NCBI GenBank assembly: GCA_038118725.1
Contig: JAYOIK010000015.1
Coordinates: 10,052-74,051 of the forward strand
DNA from: JADHLJ01 sp038118725
Lineage (GTDB): Bacteria > Pseudomonadota > Alphaproteobacteria > Thalassobaculales > Thalassobaculaceae
Direction: 5' to 3'
Length of the DNA stretch: 64,000 nt
This document shows positions 8,339 through 17,389 of the stretch, in pieces. The notes below the pieces were generated by a model. That model had not been told where the DNA came from and made no database searches. It worked only from the letters and a program-made list of their open reading frames with translations. The translations under genes were made by a program, and so were the position numbers. How positions within the stretch are numbered: the first letter of the stretch is position 1; every line of letters starts with the position of its first letter.

Positions 8339-9127
8339 ATGAGTAACGCCACGACGCAGCGGCTGAAACGGGTGTTGGTCACCAATGACGACGGCATCGA
8401 CGCGCCCGGCCTCAAGGTCGCCGAGGCGGTCGCCGCCAGTATCGCCGAGGAGGTCTGGACCGTCGCGCCGGCGGGAGACTTCAGCGGCGGCTCACGGGTT
8501 CTGAGCCTGCATCAAGCCCTGCGTCTTAACCAGCATGGCGAGCGACGCTTCGCGCTTACCGGCTCACCCGCGGATTGCATGTTCGTCGGCATCGCCTCGG
8601 TCCTGAAGGACAACCCACCGGATCTGGTGCTCTCGGGCGTCAATGCCGGCGTCAATATCGGCGGCGATGTGGGCTTTAGCGGAACCGTCGGCGCGGCGAT
8701 GACCGCGCATGGCCTCGGCGTGCCTGCGATGGCGCTGAGTCAGGCTTGGAAGGGCGATCGTTCGACCATCCCGTGGGAGACGTCGCGGGAATGGCTGCCC
8801 AAGGTGGTCGCCGCCTTGGTCGACGCCGAGGGCTGGCCGTGGAATTTCGTGCCGAACATCAATATTCCGGCCACCGACCCGGCTTCCGTCACCGGGATTG
8901 AGGTCACCCAGCAGGGCCATTCGGCCGTCATCATGCCGACCGTGGAAAGGCGTACCGACCTTCGTCAGCAGGACTATTATTGGATCTACATGCACAAGGA
9001 AAACGACAACCCCAAGCCCGACGAGGACATCGCCGCCCTGCGCCGGGACGCGGTCTCGGTGACGCCGCTGGGCACCAATATCACCGACGACGCGGGGAGC
9101 GACATCCTTCGGGCGGTCTTTGGTTAG
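8339..9127 (+). CDS. surE: SurE-family 5'/3'-nucleotidase
   Basis: Survival protein E family phosphatase, 262 residues, normal length. It begins with RVLVTNDDGI, holding the metal-binding pair D17/D18; a second metal/phosphate loop is SGVNAG near residue 100 with GTVGAAM following. The enzyme removes phosphate from nucleoside monophosphates in a metal-dependent reaction. The usual alphaproteobacterial partners (serS, pcm) are not adjacent; this copy stands alone between SDR and Rieske genes, so it may be a paralogue rather than the housekeeping surE. A strong terminator follows. Confidence 0.85.
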   Translation: MSNATTQRLKRVLVTNDDGIDAPGLKVAEAVAASIAEEVWTVAPAGDFSGGSRVLSLHQALRLNQHGERRFALTGSPADCMFVGIASVLKDNPPDLVLSGVNAGVNIGGDVGFSGTVGAAMTAHGLGVPAMALSQAWKGDRSTIPWETSREWLPKVVAALVDAEGWPWNFVPNINIPATDPASVTGIEVTQQGHSAVIMPTVERRTDLRQQDYYWIYMHKENDNPKPDEDIAALRRDAVSVTPLGTNITDDAGSDILRAVFG

Positions 9128-9164
9128 GCGGGCTCGGAGGAAATCCCGCTCCCAATCTCCCGTT

Positions 9165-9188
9165 GCCCCCGCGGAGGCGGGGGCTTTT
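9165..9188 (+). terminator. Rho-independent terminator after surE
   Basis: GCCCCCGC - GGAG - GCGGGGGC followed by TTTT: an 8-bp GC stem with a tetraloop, 38 bp after the surE stop. Confidence 0.8.
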
Positions 9189-9260
9189 GCCGCCAGTTTC
9201 GCGTCGTGACGGTCACTCCAGGTCAAGGGCGTTGGTGAAGTTTCCGAAAGCCCAGGCCCA

Positions 9261-9743
9261 CTAAAGGAAAAGCTGAATATTGCCGAAGGCGGCTTCCGGG
9301 TTCAGCAGGTCGACGCGCTTGAGCTTCATCCTGATGCCCCCATCCAGCAGCACCAACTCATGCCGCGCCGTCGCCGCCAGCAGGAACTGTTCGTCTAGCC
9401 GGCTTTCGACATAGAGAAACGGCGTGGTGGTCGTGAACGTCCCGGCGTCATGGTCAACCGCGTCGATGAACGGGCGTTGCAATACGTGGTGACAGCGGCT
9501 GCGCGGTTTTTGCGAGAAGGTGCGCGCGCCCTTGAGACGCTCCACCCGCAACCGGCGGAGATAGTCATCCTCGTGCATCAAGGCGGTAACCAGCTTCGGG
9601 TTCTCGGCATCGGGATCTAGCGGCATCCAGTAATGGCTGTCCGGCGCCCATAGCGCCAGCCAGTCGTCGAAACGCCCCTCGTCGAGCATCCGGGCTTCGT
9701 CATACACGAATTCAATCAGGTCATCGCGGCTGGGAAAGGTCAC
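9261..9743 (-). CDS. Aromatic-ring-hydroxylating dioxygenase, small (beta) subunit
   Basis: 160 residues from the GTG at 9743, which overlaps the alpha-subunit stop as GTGA; a longer frame reaching back into the alpha gene is a shadow. The sequence (LIEFVYDEARMLDEGRFDDWLALWA near the start, then SRCHHVLQRPF) is typical of the NTF2-like beta subunit of Rieske dioxygenases. This subunit shapes the alpha3beta3 hexamer and does not carry the metal sites. Translational coupling with the alpha gene ensures equal amounts. No ferredoxin or reductase gene is adjacent. Confidence 0.88.
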   Translation of the reverse strand: MTFPSRDDLIEFVYDEARMLDEGRFDDWLALWAPDSHYWMPLDPDAENPKLVTALMHEDDYLRRLRVERLKGARTFSQKPRSRCHHVLQRPFIDAVDHDAGTFTTTTPFLYVESRLDEQFLLAATARHELVLLDGGIRMKLKRVDLLNPEAAFGNIQLFL

Positions 9744-11074
9744 GCGCCGGCCCCTTGCATCGATATCGTCATGTATTTGGCCCAGGCGTTGAACTGGTTG
9801 CGCATCTGCCGCTCGGTGGTGCCGTTCTCGACCGCGATGGCGTCGAAATCCTCTCCGTCGGTATGGAGCCTCTGGACATTGACCCATTCGAGGCCGTCGG
9901 CCATCAGGCCCTCCTGGGCGCGCTCGTACATTTCCAGATCGTCATGGCCGACAATCGATGTCGGCGCGTTGATCAGCCGATTGTACATCGCCGTGCGCTC
10001 CAACAGCATTTCCGGCGCGCCTACCAAACGATAGATATAACTCTCGACGAGGGTCTTGTCGGCGGCCAGCGGAATGAAGATCCGCAGCTGCTGGATCGGC
10101 CCCTTGACCATGATGTTCGGGAAATAGACCGTGTTGTGCCGGTTCTCGCCGAGGATCGCGCGGGCCCGCTCCTCCCCGTAAGCGGCGGTCATTTGATCGA
10201 AATATCCGGGTATCTCCGAATAGTCCGAATGGATGGAATGATGAACGCCGGTATGGCCATGGCCGTTCGGCCAGGTGCGGATGCCCATCTCCTCGAAGAA
10301 CTCATAGGAGGACATGAAGGGCGCGATCACCTGGATCGCCATCGGCTTGGGCGCGTCCTCGGCGGGCCGGCTCTCCTCCCATATCCGGACCGCCGTCCCG
10401 GCGGAGCTTTCATGGGCCACCATCGGATGACACGTGTCCGTCTGGTTCTCGACCAGCATCTTCCAGTTGCAGCGATGCATGTAGCGCAGGGGCGGACCGG
10501 CGATCTCAAGCCGCCCCTCGGGAGAACGGTCGACCATGTTATCGATCGAACTCAGGCTCTCGCCGAAAAAGCTCTCGAAATCCGGCCCCTCGTGGGAGAG
10601 CCGGGCGAAGACAAAACCGCGATAGTTTCTGACCGCCCCGACCCGGGCCATGTCGTTGCCCGACGCGCTGTTCTCCAGGCCGGTTCCGTCATAGCCCTTG
10701 CGCAACGGCATGCCGAGCCGGGTCCCATCGGTCTTGTAGGTCCATGCGTGATACGGGCAACGAAAGAACTTCCCGGTATTGCCGGTCCGGTCGATGACCA
10801 GCTTGGTCCCCTTGTGGGCGCAGCGGTTATACAGGACATGGACCTCGCCATCCTGGTGGCGAATCATGACGATGGGCTGACGGCCGATCTCGGTGGTGAA
10901 GTAGTCCCCGGGATTCGGCGTCTGGCTGTCATGGCCGACAAAGACCCAGGTATTGGCGAAAAGATGCTTCATCTCCAGATCAAAGATCTCGGCATCGACA
11001 TAGACGTCGCGATGTACCTCGGCGGGCCGAATCAATGCTTTTACGGCGGCGGGATTTTCGGCGTAGCGGCTCAT
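9740..11074 (-). CDS. Aromatic-ring-hydroxylating dioxygenase, large (alpha) subunit
   Basis: 444 residues from the ATG at 11074. The Rieske [2Fe-2S] centre is C85-x-H87 and C106-x2-H109. The mononuclear iron site is D213-x2-H216-x4-H221 within DTCHPMVAHE. Together these define the oxygenase component that inserts O2 into an aromatic or related substrate using electrons from a separate reductase. The exact substrate is unknown. Position before the beta subunit with a 4-bp overlap shows a two-gene operon. The gene is divergent from the carbonic anhydrase gene. Confidence 0.9.
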   Translation of the reverse strand: MSRYAENPAAVKALIRPAEVHRDVYVDAEIFDLEMKHLFANTWVFVGHDSQTPNPGDYFTTEIGRQPIVMIRHQDGEVHVLYNRCAHKGTKLVIDRTGNTGKFFRCPYHAWTYKTDGTRLGMPLRKGYDGTGLENSASGNDMARVGAVRNYRGFVFARLSHEGPDFESFFGESLSSIDNMVDRSPEGRLEIAGPPLRYMHRCNWKMLVENQTDTCHPMVAHESSAGTAVRIWEESRPAEDAPKPMAIQVIAPFMSSYEFFEEMGIRTWPNGHGHTGVHHSIHSDYSEIPGYFDQMTAAYGEERARAILGENRHNTVYFPNIMVKGPIQQLRIFIPLAADKTLVESYIYRLVGAPEMLLERTAMYNRLINAPTSIVGHDDLEMYERAQEGLMADGLEWVNVQRLHTDGEDFDAIAVENGTTERQMRNQFNAWAKYMTISMQGAGA

Positions 11075-11237
11075 GCGGGGTCTCTCGTCGGTCGCGCCCT
11101 GGCAAGAGTATGAGTCTCCGCTCGGCGAGCCGTCAACCAAGCGCCGCCGCAACCCGCGACACCGTGAATTCAGTGGGTTCACGCGCCGCGGGTTTTGAAC
11201 TATCCATGGCCCAGCGCAACTTGAGACGGCTCATTCC

Positions 11238-11879
11238 ATGACAAGTTTCCCGCCCTCCCTGCTTAGCGGCTACAAGGCCTTTCGCGATAATCGCTATAGC
11301 CAGGAGAACGAGCGCTATCGCAAGCTGGCCGAGGCTGGCCAATCCCCGGAGACATTGCTGATCGCGTGCTGTGATTCCCGCGCCGCGCCGGAGACGATCT
11401 TCAACTCCGCGCCAGGGGAGATTTTCGTGGTGCGGAACGTCGCGAACCTCGTCCCGCCCTACGCTCCGGACGACCAGCACCACTCAACCTCGGCGGCCCT
11501 GGAATTCGCGGTTCAGAGCCTGAAGGTCAAGAATATCGTGGTCATGGGGCATGGCCGCTGCGGCGGCATCAACGCGGCGCTCAACCCCAGCGCCGAGCCC
11601 TTGTCACCGGGTGACTTCATCGGCAAATGGATGGAATTGCTGGGACCGGCGGCCGAAGCGATCTCGGCGAATAAATGGTCGACCCCGGCGGAGCGTCAAC
11701 AGATGCTGGAATTCGCGTCGATCCGTTTCTCGATCGCCAATCTCCGGACTTTTCCCTGCGTCTCGATTCTCGAGAAAAAGGGCCGGCTCACCCTGCACGG
11801 CGCCTGGTTCGATATCGCCGAGGGCGAGCTGTGGGTGATGGACTCCGAATCAGAGGATTTTCGGGCCGTCACCGCTTAA
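11238..11879 (+). CDS. Beta-class carbonic anhydrase
   Basis: 213 residues, typical for a bacterial beta carbonic anhydrase, which interconverts CO2 and bicarbonate. The zinc ligands are Cys45 (in CCDSR), His105 and Cys108 (MGHGRCGG); the catalytic D46/R48 dyad is present. It is cytoplasmic. Bicarbonate could serve acetyl-CoA carboxylase and carbamoyl-phosphate synthase, both also encoded in this window, but there is no operon link. Its stop codon shares the palindrome TTAA with the stop of the convergent SDR gene. Confidence 0.92.
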   Translation: MTSFPPSLLSGYKAFRDNRYSQENERYRKLAEAGQSPETLLIACCDSRAAPETIFNSAPGEIFVVRNVANLVPPYAPDDQHHSTSAALEFAVQSLKVKNIVVMGHGRCGGINAALNPSAEPLSPGDFIGKWMELLGPAAEAISANKWSTPAERQQMLEFASIRFSIANLRTFPCVSILEKKGRLTLHGAWFDIAEGELWVMDSESEDFRAVTA

Positions 11880-12667
11880 CGGTTCGGGAACGGGATCGCC
11901 GTCACCGCGTCGAGCCCGGCCCGGCGTTGAATCTCCTCGTCGCGCAACGAAACATCGCCGCCGTCAAATTCGCGTGCATCGTCGGTGCACAGCCAGGCCA
12001 TGGCCTTGGCCGGGCGGTCGACCGAGGCGTGCGCGGCCGGGTCCATCTGACTGATCGGGTTAATGCCCGAGGCCTTGATCGCGACCTGCATATGGGTCAT
12101 CACCGTGCCGGGGGAAAGCCCGACCACGCGGATACCCTGGCCGCCATATTCCAGATGCGCCATGCGCGTCAGCATCAGCGCCCCGGCCTTGCTCGAGCAA
12201 TAGTGGCTCCAGCCTTCCAGGGCCCCGGTGGCGGCGCCGGAGCTTATGTTAACGATGGTCCCGCCCCCCTGCTCCAACATGGCCGGGATCGCGGCGCGCA
12301 AGCCGAAATAGACGCCCTTGTAGTTGACGTCGGCGACCTTGACCCATTCCTCCGGATCGGAATCGGCGAGCTTTGATATCGGGTCGATCAGCCCGGCATT
12401 GTTGACCAGGATATCGACGCTCCCAAAAGCCTCGCGGCAACGGGCCACGACCTTGGCCAGGTCATCATAGACCGCCACGTCGCAGGCCATCGCCTCGGCC
12501 TTGCCGCCGGCGGCCCGGATTTCCGAGGCATTGGCCTCGATCTCGCCGGTATTGCGCGCCACCAGGAGAACCGACACACCTTGCGCCGCGAGTTCCTTGG
12601 CGGCGGCGGCGCCGATCCCCCTGCTGGCGCCGGTGATGATGGCGCTCTTGCCCGCGAGTTCGCTCAT
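11876..12667 (-). CDS. SDR-family oxidoreductase
   Basis: 263 residues from ATG at 12667 (MSELAGK), chosen because the nucleotide-binding motif TGASRGIG (12-19) then falls at the usual place. It has NNAG (89-92), Ser142/143, Tyr156 and Lys160. Arg38 after the second strand suggests NADP. The C-terminus lacks the usual GGxxxDGG segment and instead ends REFDGGDVSLRDEE with a short tail, as in some 3-oxoacyl reductase-like proteins. Substrate unknown. It is convergent with and overlaps the carbonic anhydrase gene by 4 bp. Confidence 0.85.
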   Translation of the reverse strand: MSELAGKSAIITGASRGIGAAAAKELAAQGVSVLLVARNTGEIEANASEIRAAGGKAEAMACDVAVYDDLAKVVARCREAFGSVDILVNNAGLIDPISKLADSDPEEWVKVADVNYKGVYFGLRAAIPAMLEQGGGTIVNISSGAATGALEGWSHYCSSKAGALMLTRMAHLEYGGQGIRVVGLSPGTVMTHMQVAIKASGINPISQMDPAAHASVDRPAKAMAWLCTDDAREFDGGDVSLRDEEIQRRAGLDAVTAIPFPNR

Positions 12668-12871
12668 GAGTCCGCTCCATGGTGGGTTTCCGGAGAATGG
12701 TCGCGCCTGTTTACGGCATCGGCGAGGCAAACACCATCAGGGTTCGGATGATCGCGGATCTTCCCGGGTTCCGCTAAAAGCAACCGGTTGCGGGCCGCCG
12801 ACCTGGCCAGCTACGCTTAATGTCGAACCGCTTCGAGAGAGTTTCGACGACAGCCGCCGGAGGATCCGATC

Positions 12872-13771
12872 ATGGTGACCGTTACCCCGCTGGAAACCAC
12901 GCTTGGCGCGCGCATTACCGACATCAGAATCCCTGAAATGACCGCCGACGAGTGGGCGGTGGTGGAAAACGCCTTTCACGAGCACGGCGCGCTGGTGTTC
13001 CCGGACCAGCACCTCACCGGGGAAGAGCAATCGGCCTTCGGAGAACGCTTCGGCGATATCGAGATGCTTCGCGACGGCTCGCAGAAAGCGGTCGCGATCA
13101 GCAATCAAAAGCCCGACGGAACCGCGATGTCCGCCGAGGAAACCCGCTACAAAACCCTGCGCGGCAACGAAGGCTGGCACACCGACAGCTCCTACATGCC
13201 CTTGGCGGCGAAAGCCTCGATCCTGGCGGCCCAGATCGTTCCGTCCAGCGGCGGCGAGACCGAACTCGCGGATATGCGGGCCGCCTACGACGCCTTGGAC
13301 GATGTAACAAAGGAGCGGATCGCCGATCTCTCGGCCTATCACTCGCTCTACGCCTCGCAGGCCAAGGCCGGGTACACCTTCAAGACCGGCGAGGGATACG
13401 GCTATCACACCAAGGGCGCGCCACTGCGTCCGCTAGTGAAGGTTCATCCCTTGACCGGGCGTAAATCCCTGTTCATCGGGCGGCACGCCTATCGCATTCC
13501 CGGCATGCCGGATGACGAGGCGCAGGACCTCCTGGACACTCTGCTGGACGCCGCGTGCAAGCCGCCGCGCACCTATGCCCATCAGTGGAAAGCCGGCGAC
13601 GTTATGATGTGGGATAATCGCTGCATCCTGCATCGCGCCTGCCCGTATGACTACAACGAGATCCGGGTGATGCGCCATGTCCGGGTCGCGGGCGAGCCGG
13701 AGAGCGAGTTGGTGGTGACGGGACCGGACGAGCGGGCGGACGCCTTCGTTCCTTCCACGAGCAATCGATAG
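12872..13771 (+). CDS. TauD/TfdA-family 2-oxoglutarate-dependent dioxygenase
   Basis: 299 residues with a GGAGG ribosome site before the ATG. The iron triad is His103-x-Asp105 (GWHTDSSY) and His254 (CILHRA), with a downstream Arg in RVMRHVRV to bind 2-oxoglutarate. Family members oxidise taurine, alkyl sulfates, 2,4-D and other small acids, coupled to decarboxylation of 2-oxoglutarate. Sequence alone does not fix the substrate. It is divergent from the SDR at 11876-12667 and followed by a large inverted repeat, so it is probably monocistronic. Confidence 0.88.
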   Translation: MVTVTPLETTLGARITDIRIPEMTADEWAVVENAFHEHGALVFPDQHLTGEEQSAFGERFGDIEMLRDGSQKAVAISNQKPDGTAMSAEETRYKTLRGNEGWHTDSSYMPLAAKASILAAQIVPSSGGETELADMRAAYDALDDVTKERIADLSAYHSLYASQAKAGYTFKTGEGYGYHTKGAPLRPLVKVHPLTGRKSLFIGRHAYRIPGMPDDEAQDLLDTLLDAACKPPRTYAHQWKAGDVMMWDNRCILHRACPYDYNEIRVMRHVRVAGEPESELVVTGPDERADAFVPSTSNR

Positions 13772-13840
13772 GGGCTTGCGGGTTACCGTGTCTTCGCCTT
13801 AGGCCTTCTACAACACCGCTCCCACCCGGTAACTCCTAGT

Positions 13841-13979
13841 CCGTCGCCCTGGCGAAAGGCAGGGCCTCGCGCAATATTCAGCCACCAAGTCCGCTTTCGT
13901 CGTCGCTACAGTCCAACTTGGGTGGAATCCGCCGGGCGGTACCACCAATGTTTGGCCCTGCCTTTCGCCAGGGCGACGG
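13841..13979. repeat. 26-bp inverted repeat pair (dispersed hairpin repeat, copy 1)
   Basis: Arms at 13841-13866 and 13954-13979 are perfect reverse complements over 26 nt, with an 87-nt spacer. Each arm also folds on itself: GCCCTG, 8-nt loop, CAGGGC. A diverged copy of the same arms lies at 33681-33780. The pair fills most of the 377-bp gap between the TauD-type and BVMO genes. The layout is like the REP/BIME elements of other bacteria and could stop or stabilise transcripts. Confidence 0.8.
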
Positions 13980-14148
13980 TAACATTGCCGACGTGTGAAA
14001 CTTTCCGCCCCCGTCAACCGACCGCTGTTATTTCACCTGTGTTCATGTCATGCGCGGCGGTCATTCGGGTGTGACATGGCAAGCTGTTTCTGGCAAAAAG
14101 ATGCTGAATACACCGCATTGATACGGAAATCGGGAGCATCGTTTCGCC

Positions 14149-15873
14149 ATGCCTGAAGGACCGACGACAGGACAATCACCATCCAAGGCCGCCGTCACCG
14201 AACTGGACGCCCTGGTCATCGGCGCCGGGTTTTCCGGTCTCTATCAACTGCTGTGCCTGCGCGATCGTCTCGGGATGAACGCCCGCGTGGTCGAGGCCGG
14301 CGACGGCGTCGGCGGCACCTGGTATTGGAACCGCTATCCCGGCGCGCGCTGCGACTCCGAAAGCCACTCCTATTCCTACTACTTCTCGAAGGAACTGCTT
14401 GAGGAGTGGGAATGGTCGGAGCGCTATCCCGAGCATTGGGAAATCGTGAAATATCTGAACTACGTCGCCGACAAGTTCGATCTGAAGAAGGACATCCAGT
14501 TCGGCGCCCGGGTGACCGCCGCGCGTTTTGACGAAACCACGAACCAATGGATGGTGGAGACGGATGGCGGAGAGCGGTTCCGGGCAACCTATCTGATCAC
14601 CGCGGTCGGCTGCCTCTCCTCGACCAACACGCCGAAATTCCCCGGCTTGGATAGCTTTGAGGGCAAATGGTACCACACCGGCACCTGGCCTCACGAAGGC
14701 GTGGATTTCACCGGCAAGCGGGTAGCCCAGATCGGTACCGGTTCAACCGGCATTCAGGCGGCGCCGGTGATCGCGGCACAAGCCAAGCACCACTTTATCT
14801 TCCAACGCACCGCGAACTACAGCGTTCCGGCGAACAACCACCCGCTCGACGACGAGTTCAAGAAGTACGTCAAGGAAAACCACGAGGAAATCCGCAAGAT
14901 CATCCAGTCGACTCCGAATGGTCATCCCTTTCGGATCTCGGATCGCCAGGTCTTCGACGTGAGCGACGAGGAACGCGCGAAGATCTATGAGGAATACTAC
15001 GAGATCGGCGGGCTTCGTTTCCGGGCCAGCTTCCAGGATATCGTCTTCGACAAGAAGGCCAACGACACCGCGTCGGAATTCATCAAAAACAAGATCCGCT
15101 CAATCGTGAAGGATCCGAAAACCGCGGCGCTGCTGACCGATATCGACCACCCCTATTCCACCAAGCGTCCGCCGATCGACACCGGCTATTTCGAGACCTT
15201 CAACCGTGACAATGTCGAACTGGTCGACGTCAAAAGCAATCCGATCAAGGCGATCACGCCGAAGGGCATCCTGCTGGAGAACGGCGAGGAATACGAGGTC
15301 GATATCATCGTGCTGGCCACCGGCTTCGACGCCATGACCGGGCCACTGCTCAACATCGATATCCAAGGCCGGGACGGCCTGCCCCTGCGCGAGGTTTGGG
15401 ACGGCGGACCGAGGACCTATCTCGGCCTTCAGGTCGCCGGCTTCCCAAACATGTTCACCATCACCGGTCCCGGCAGCCCGTCGGTGCTTTGCAACATGCC
15501 GGTCGCCATCGAGCAGCATGTGGAGTGGGTCACCGATTGCATCTCCGATCTGCGCGAGCAGGGCGTCGCCACCATCGAGACCACCGAGGAATCGATGGAG
15601 AAATGGCGCGTTCATGTGAACGAAGCGGCCCACGCGACGCTGATGCCCTTCGCGCGCGGCACCTGGTATTGGGGCGCGAATGTTCCCGGCAAGCCGCGGG
15701 TCTTCATGCCCTATGCCGGCGGCATGACCCGCTATCGCCTGATATGCAAGAATGTTCGGGAAAACGGCTATGAAGGCTTCAAGCTAAGCGGGATCGCCGA
15801 CGCACCGTCCCCCGCCTTCATCCCCGCCGGCGACTTCACCCTCGCCGCGACGGTGCCCGGTCCCGGCGTGTAA
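14149..15873 (+). CDS. Flavin-containing (Baeyer-Villiger-type) monooxygenase
   Basis: 574 residues. The FAD-binding motif GAGFSG is at 25-30, the Baeyer-Villiger fingerprint F-x-G-x3-H-x3-W-P is intact at 170-181, and the NADPH-binding GTGSTG is at 196-201. This combination marks a type I BVMO such as cyclohexanone or phenylacetone monooxygenase, inserting one oxygen atom next to a carbonyl using NADPH and O2. The natural substrate is not determinable. It is a single-gene unit; the neighbouring amidase and LLM oxidoreductase run the other way. Confidence 0.9.
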   Translation: MPEGPTTGQSPSKAAVTELDALVIGAGFSGLYQLLCLRDRLGMNARVVEAGDGVGGTWYWNRYPGARCDSESHSYSYYFSKELLEEWEWSERYPEHWEIVKYLNYVADKFDLKKDIQFGARVTAARFDETTNQWMVETDGGERFRATYLITAVGCLSSTNTPKFPGLDSFEGKWYHTGTWPHEGVDFTGKRVAQIGTGSTGIQAAPVIAAQAKHHFIFQRTANYSVPANNHPLDDEFKKYVKENHEEIRKIIQSTPNGHPFRISDRQVFDVSDEERAKIYEEYYEIGGLRFRASFQDIVFDKKANDTASEFIKNKIRSIVKDPKTAALLTDIDHPYSTKRPPIDTGYFETFNRDNVELVDVKSNPIKAITPKGILLENGEEYEVDIIVLATGFDAMTGPLLNIDIQGRDGLPLREVWDGGPRTYLGLQVAGFPNMFTITGPGSPSVLCNMPVAIEQHVEWVTDCISDLREQGVATIETTEESMEKWRVHVNEAAHATLMPFARGTWYWGANVPGKPRVFMPYAGGMTRYRLICKNVRENGYEGFKLSGIADAPSPAFIPAGDFTLAATVPGPGV

Positions 15874-15922
15874 GGGTCGAGTGTAGAAGGGCCGATCCTT
15901 TAGCGGCTCATTGCTAGGGAAC

Positions 15923-15939
15923 GGGGGCGCCGAGCCCCC
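15923..15939. terminator. Hairpin between convergent BVMO and amidase genes
   Basis: GGGGGC, 5-nt loop, GCCCCC, lying between the two stop codons. No clear T-run on either strand, so termination strength is uncertain. Confidence 0.45.
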
Positions 15940-15952
15940 TTCCCCACCTCGC

Positions 15953-17362
15953 TTACATCCTTGGATCAATCGGCGTGACCTGTCCCGCCGCGTCCTCGAT
16001 CACCTGGGCCGCGTCGAGGCATAGATCCTCGCGATACCGCGCACCGATGATCTGCACACCGCCGGGCAGGCCATCGCGCAGCCCGGTGCAGACCGCCACC
16101 GAGGGCAGTCCCAGCAAGTTCACGCTGACCATCAGCACCTGAGCCATGAAGATCCGCTCAACCTCGGCGCGGGAACCGACATCCTCGTTCGGCTTGAAGG
16201 GCGTGATATTGGAGACCGGGCCTACGATCAGCGGATAGCGCTCGAGGAATTGCATCCACGCCCGCATCAGGCGCGTGCGCTCGCCCACCAGGCGCATATA
16301 GCCCGCGAGATCGACTTCCGGGGCGAAACTCTCGAAATGGTCGAGGGAGCGCACGATATCGGCCGAGCCGATCTCGCGCATCGCCTTGCCCATGATCGCC
16401 CGGGTTTCCGCCGTGATCAGCCCGGCCCAAACCTCGCCACAGCGGGCGATCTCCGGCGGCTCGACCCGTTCGACCTCATACCCGGCGCCGGCCAGCATCT
16501 TCTCCGCCCGCTCCAGCGCGTCGGTAACCTCGGGGTCCACCGGCGTGCCGGGCGAATTGGTGACCAGCGCCACCCTAATAGGCCTTTTCGCCGGAGCCCC
16601 GGTCAAGGGCGCGGGCACCCACCACGGGTCTCGCGTGTCCCCGCCCGCCATCACCTCGAGGCCAAGCCGCGTATCGGCGACGGAGCGGCAGATCGGTCCC
16701 TGGGTCGACATCAACAGCATGAGCGGTGGACGCTCTTCCTTGGCCGTCGGGTTGAAGGCCGGAATGCGCCCCTGGGTCGGTTTCACGGTCGCGAGCCCCG
16801 TGCAATAAGCGGGATAGCGCACCGATCCGCCGAGATCATTGCCATGCGCGAGGCAGCCCACCCCCGCCGCGAGCGACGCGGAGGCGCCGCCGGAGGAGCC
16901 GCCGGGCGTCCAATCCGCCTTCCACGGGTTCACGGTCGCCCCGAACAACGGATTGTCGGTATGCCAGCGCAACGAGAACTCCGGCGCGTTGGTCCGGCCG
17001 ATGACAATCGCCCCGGCCTTCAGAAGATTATCCACGACAGGCGAATTCGCGGCCGCAACCATATCCTTCAAGGCGGGCAGGCCGTTCGGACTGCTTTGCC
17101 CCGCGATATCGACATTGTCCTTGATGGTTACCGGCACCCCGTGCAGCGGGCCGAGCGCGTCGCCCCGGGCCACCGCCGCGTCGGCCTCTCGAGCGGCGGC
17201 GCGGGCACTGTCATGCAAGGGGCGGGTAATCGCGTTCAGCGCGGGATTGACGGCGTCCAGGCGCGCGAGATGCGCCTCAATCACGTCCCCCGCCGAGATC
17301 TCCTTGGCGGCGATCTTGGCGGCGGTCTCGCCGGCTTCCAGTTTCCATAAAGCGTCGGCCAT
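15953..17362 (-). CDS. Amidase signature family enzyme
   Basis: 469 residues from the ATG at 17362, which has GGAGGAGG immediately upstream; a TTG 15 bp earlier overlaps that ribosome site and is unlikely. The catalytic Ser-cisSer-Lys triad is visible: Lys81 (TIKDN), Ser156 in GGSSGGAS, Ser180 in DLGGSVR. The family hydrolyses amides, aryl amides or nitrile-derived amides; GatA is excluded by the absence of gatB/gatC nearby and by the specific C-terminal region. The LLM-type oxidoreductase gene is 27 bp upstream on the same strand, so the two probably form an operon. Confidence 0.9.
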   Translation of the reverse strand: MADALWKLEAGETAAKIAAKEISAGDVIEAHLARLDAVNPALNAITRPLHDSARAAAREADAAVARGDALGPLHGVPVTIKDNVDIAGQSSPNGLPALKDMVAAANSPVVDNLLKAGAIVIGRTNAPEFSLRWHTDNPLFGATVNPWKADWTPGGSSGGASASLAAGVGCLAHGNDLGGSVRYPAYCTGLATVKPTQGRIPAFNPTAKEERPPLMLLMSTQGPICRSVADTRLGLEVMAGGDTRDPWWVPAPLTGAPAKRPIRVALVTNSPGTPVDPEVTDALERAEKMLAGAGYEVERVEPPEIARCGEVWAGLITAETRAIMGKAMREIGSADIVRSLDHFESFAPEVDLAGYMRLVGERTRLMRAWMQFLERYPLIVGPVSNITPFKPNEDVGSRAEVERIFMAQVLMVSVNLLGLPSVAVCTGLRDGLPGGVQIIGARYREDLCLDAAQVIEDAAGQVTPIDPRM

Positions 17363-17389
17363 CGAAACCTCCTCCAATAGAACCGCCCG

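Noticed and set aside
9755..11113. 452-codon open frame on the plus strand
   Set aside because: It is antisense to the Rieske alpha subunit, has no family features, and its composition is the mirror of that gene's codon usage.
17363..17377. TTG start for the amidase five codons upstream
   Set aside because: It lies within the GGAGGAGG ribosome site that serves the ATG at 17362.
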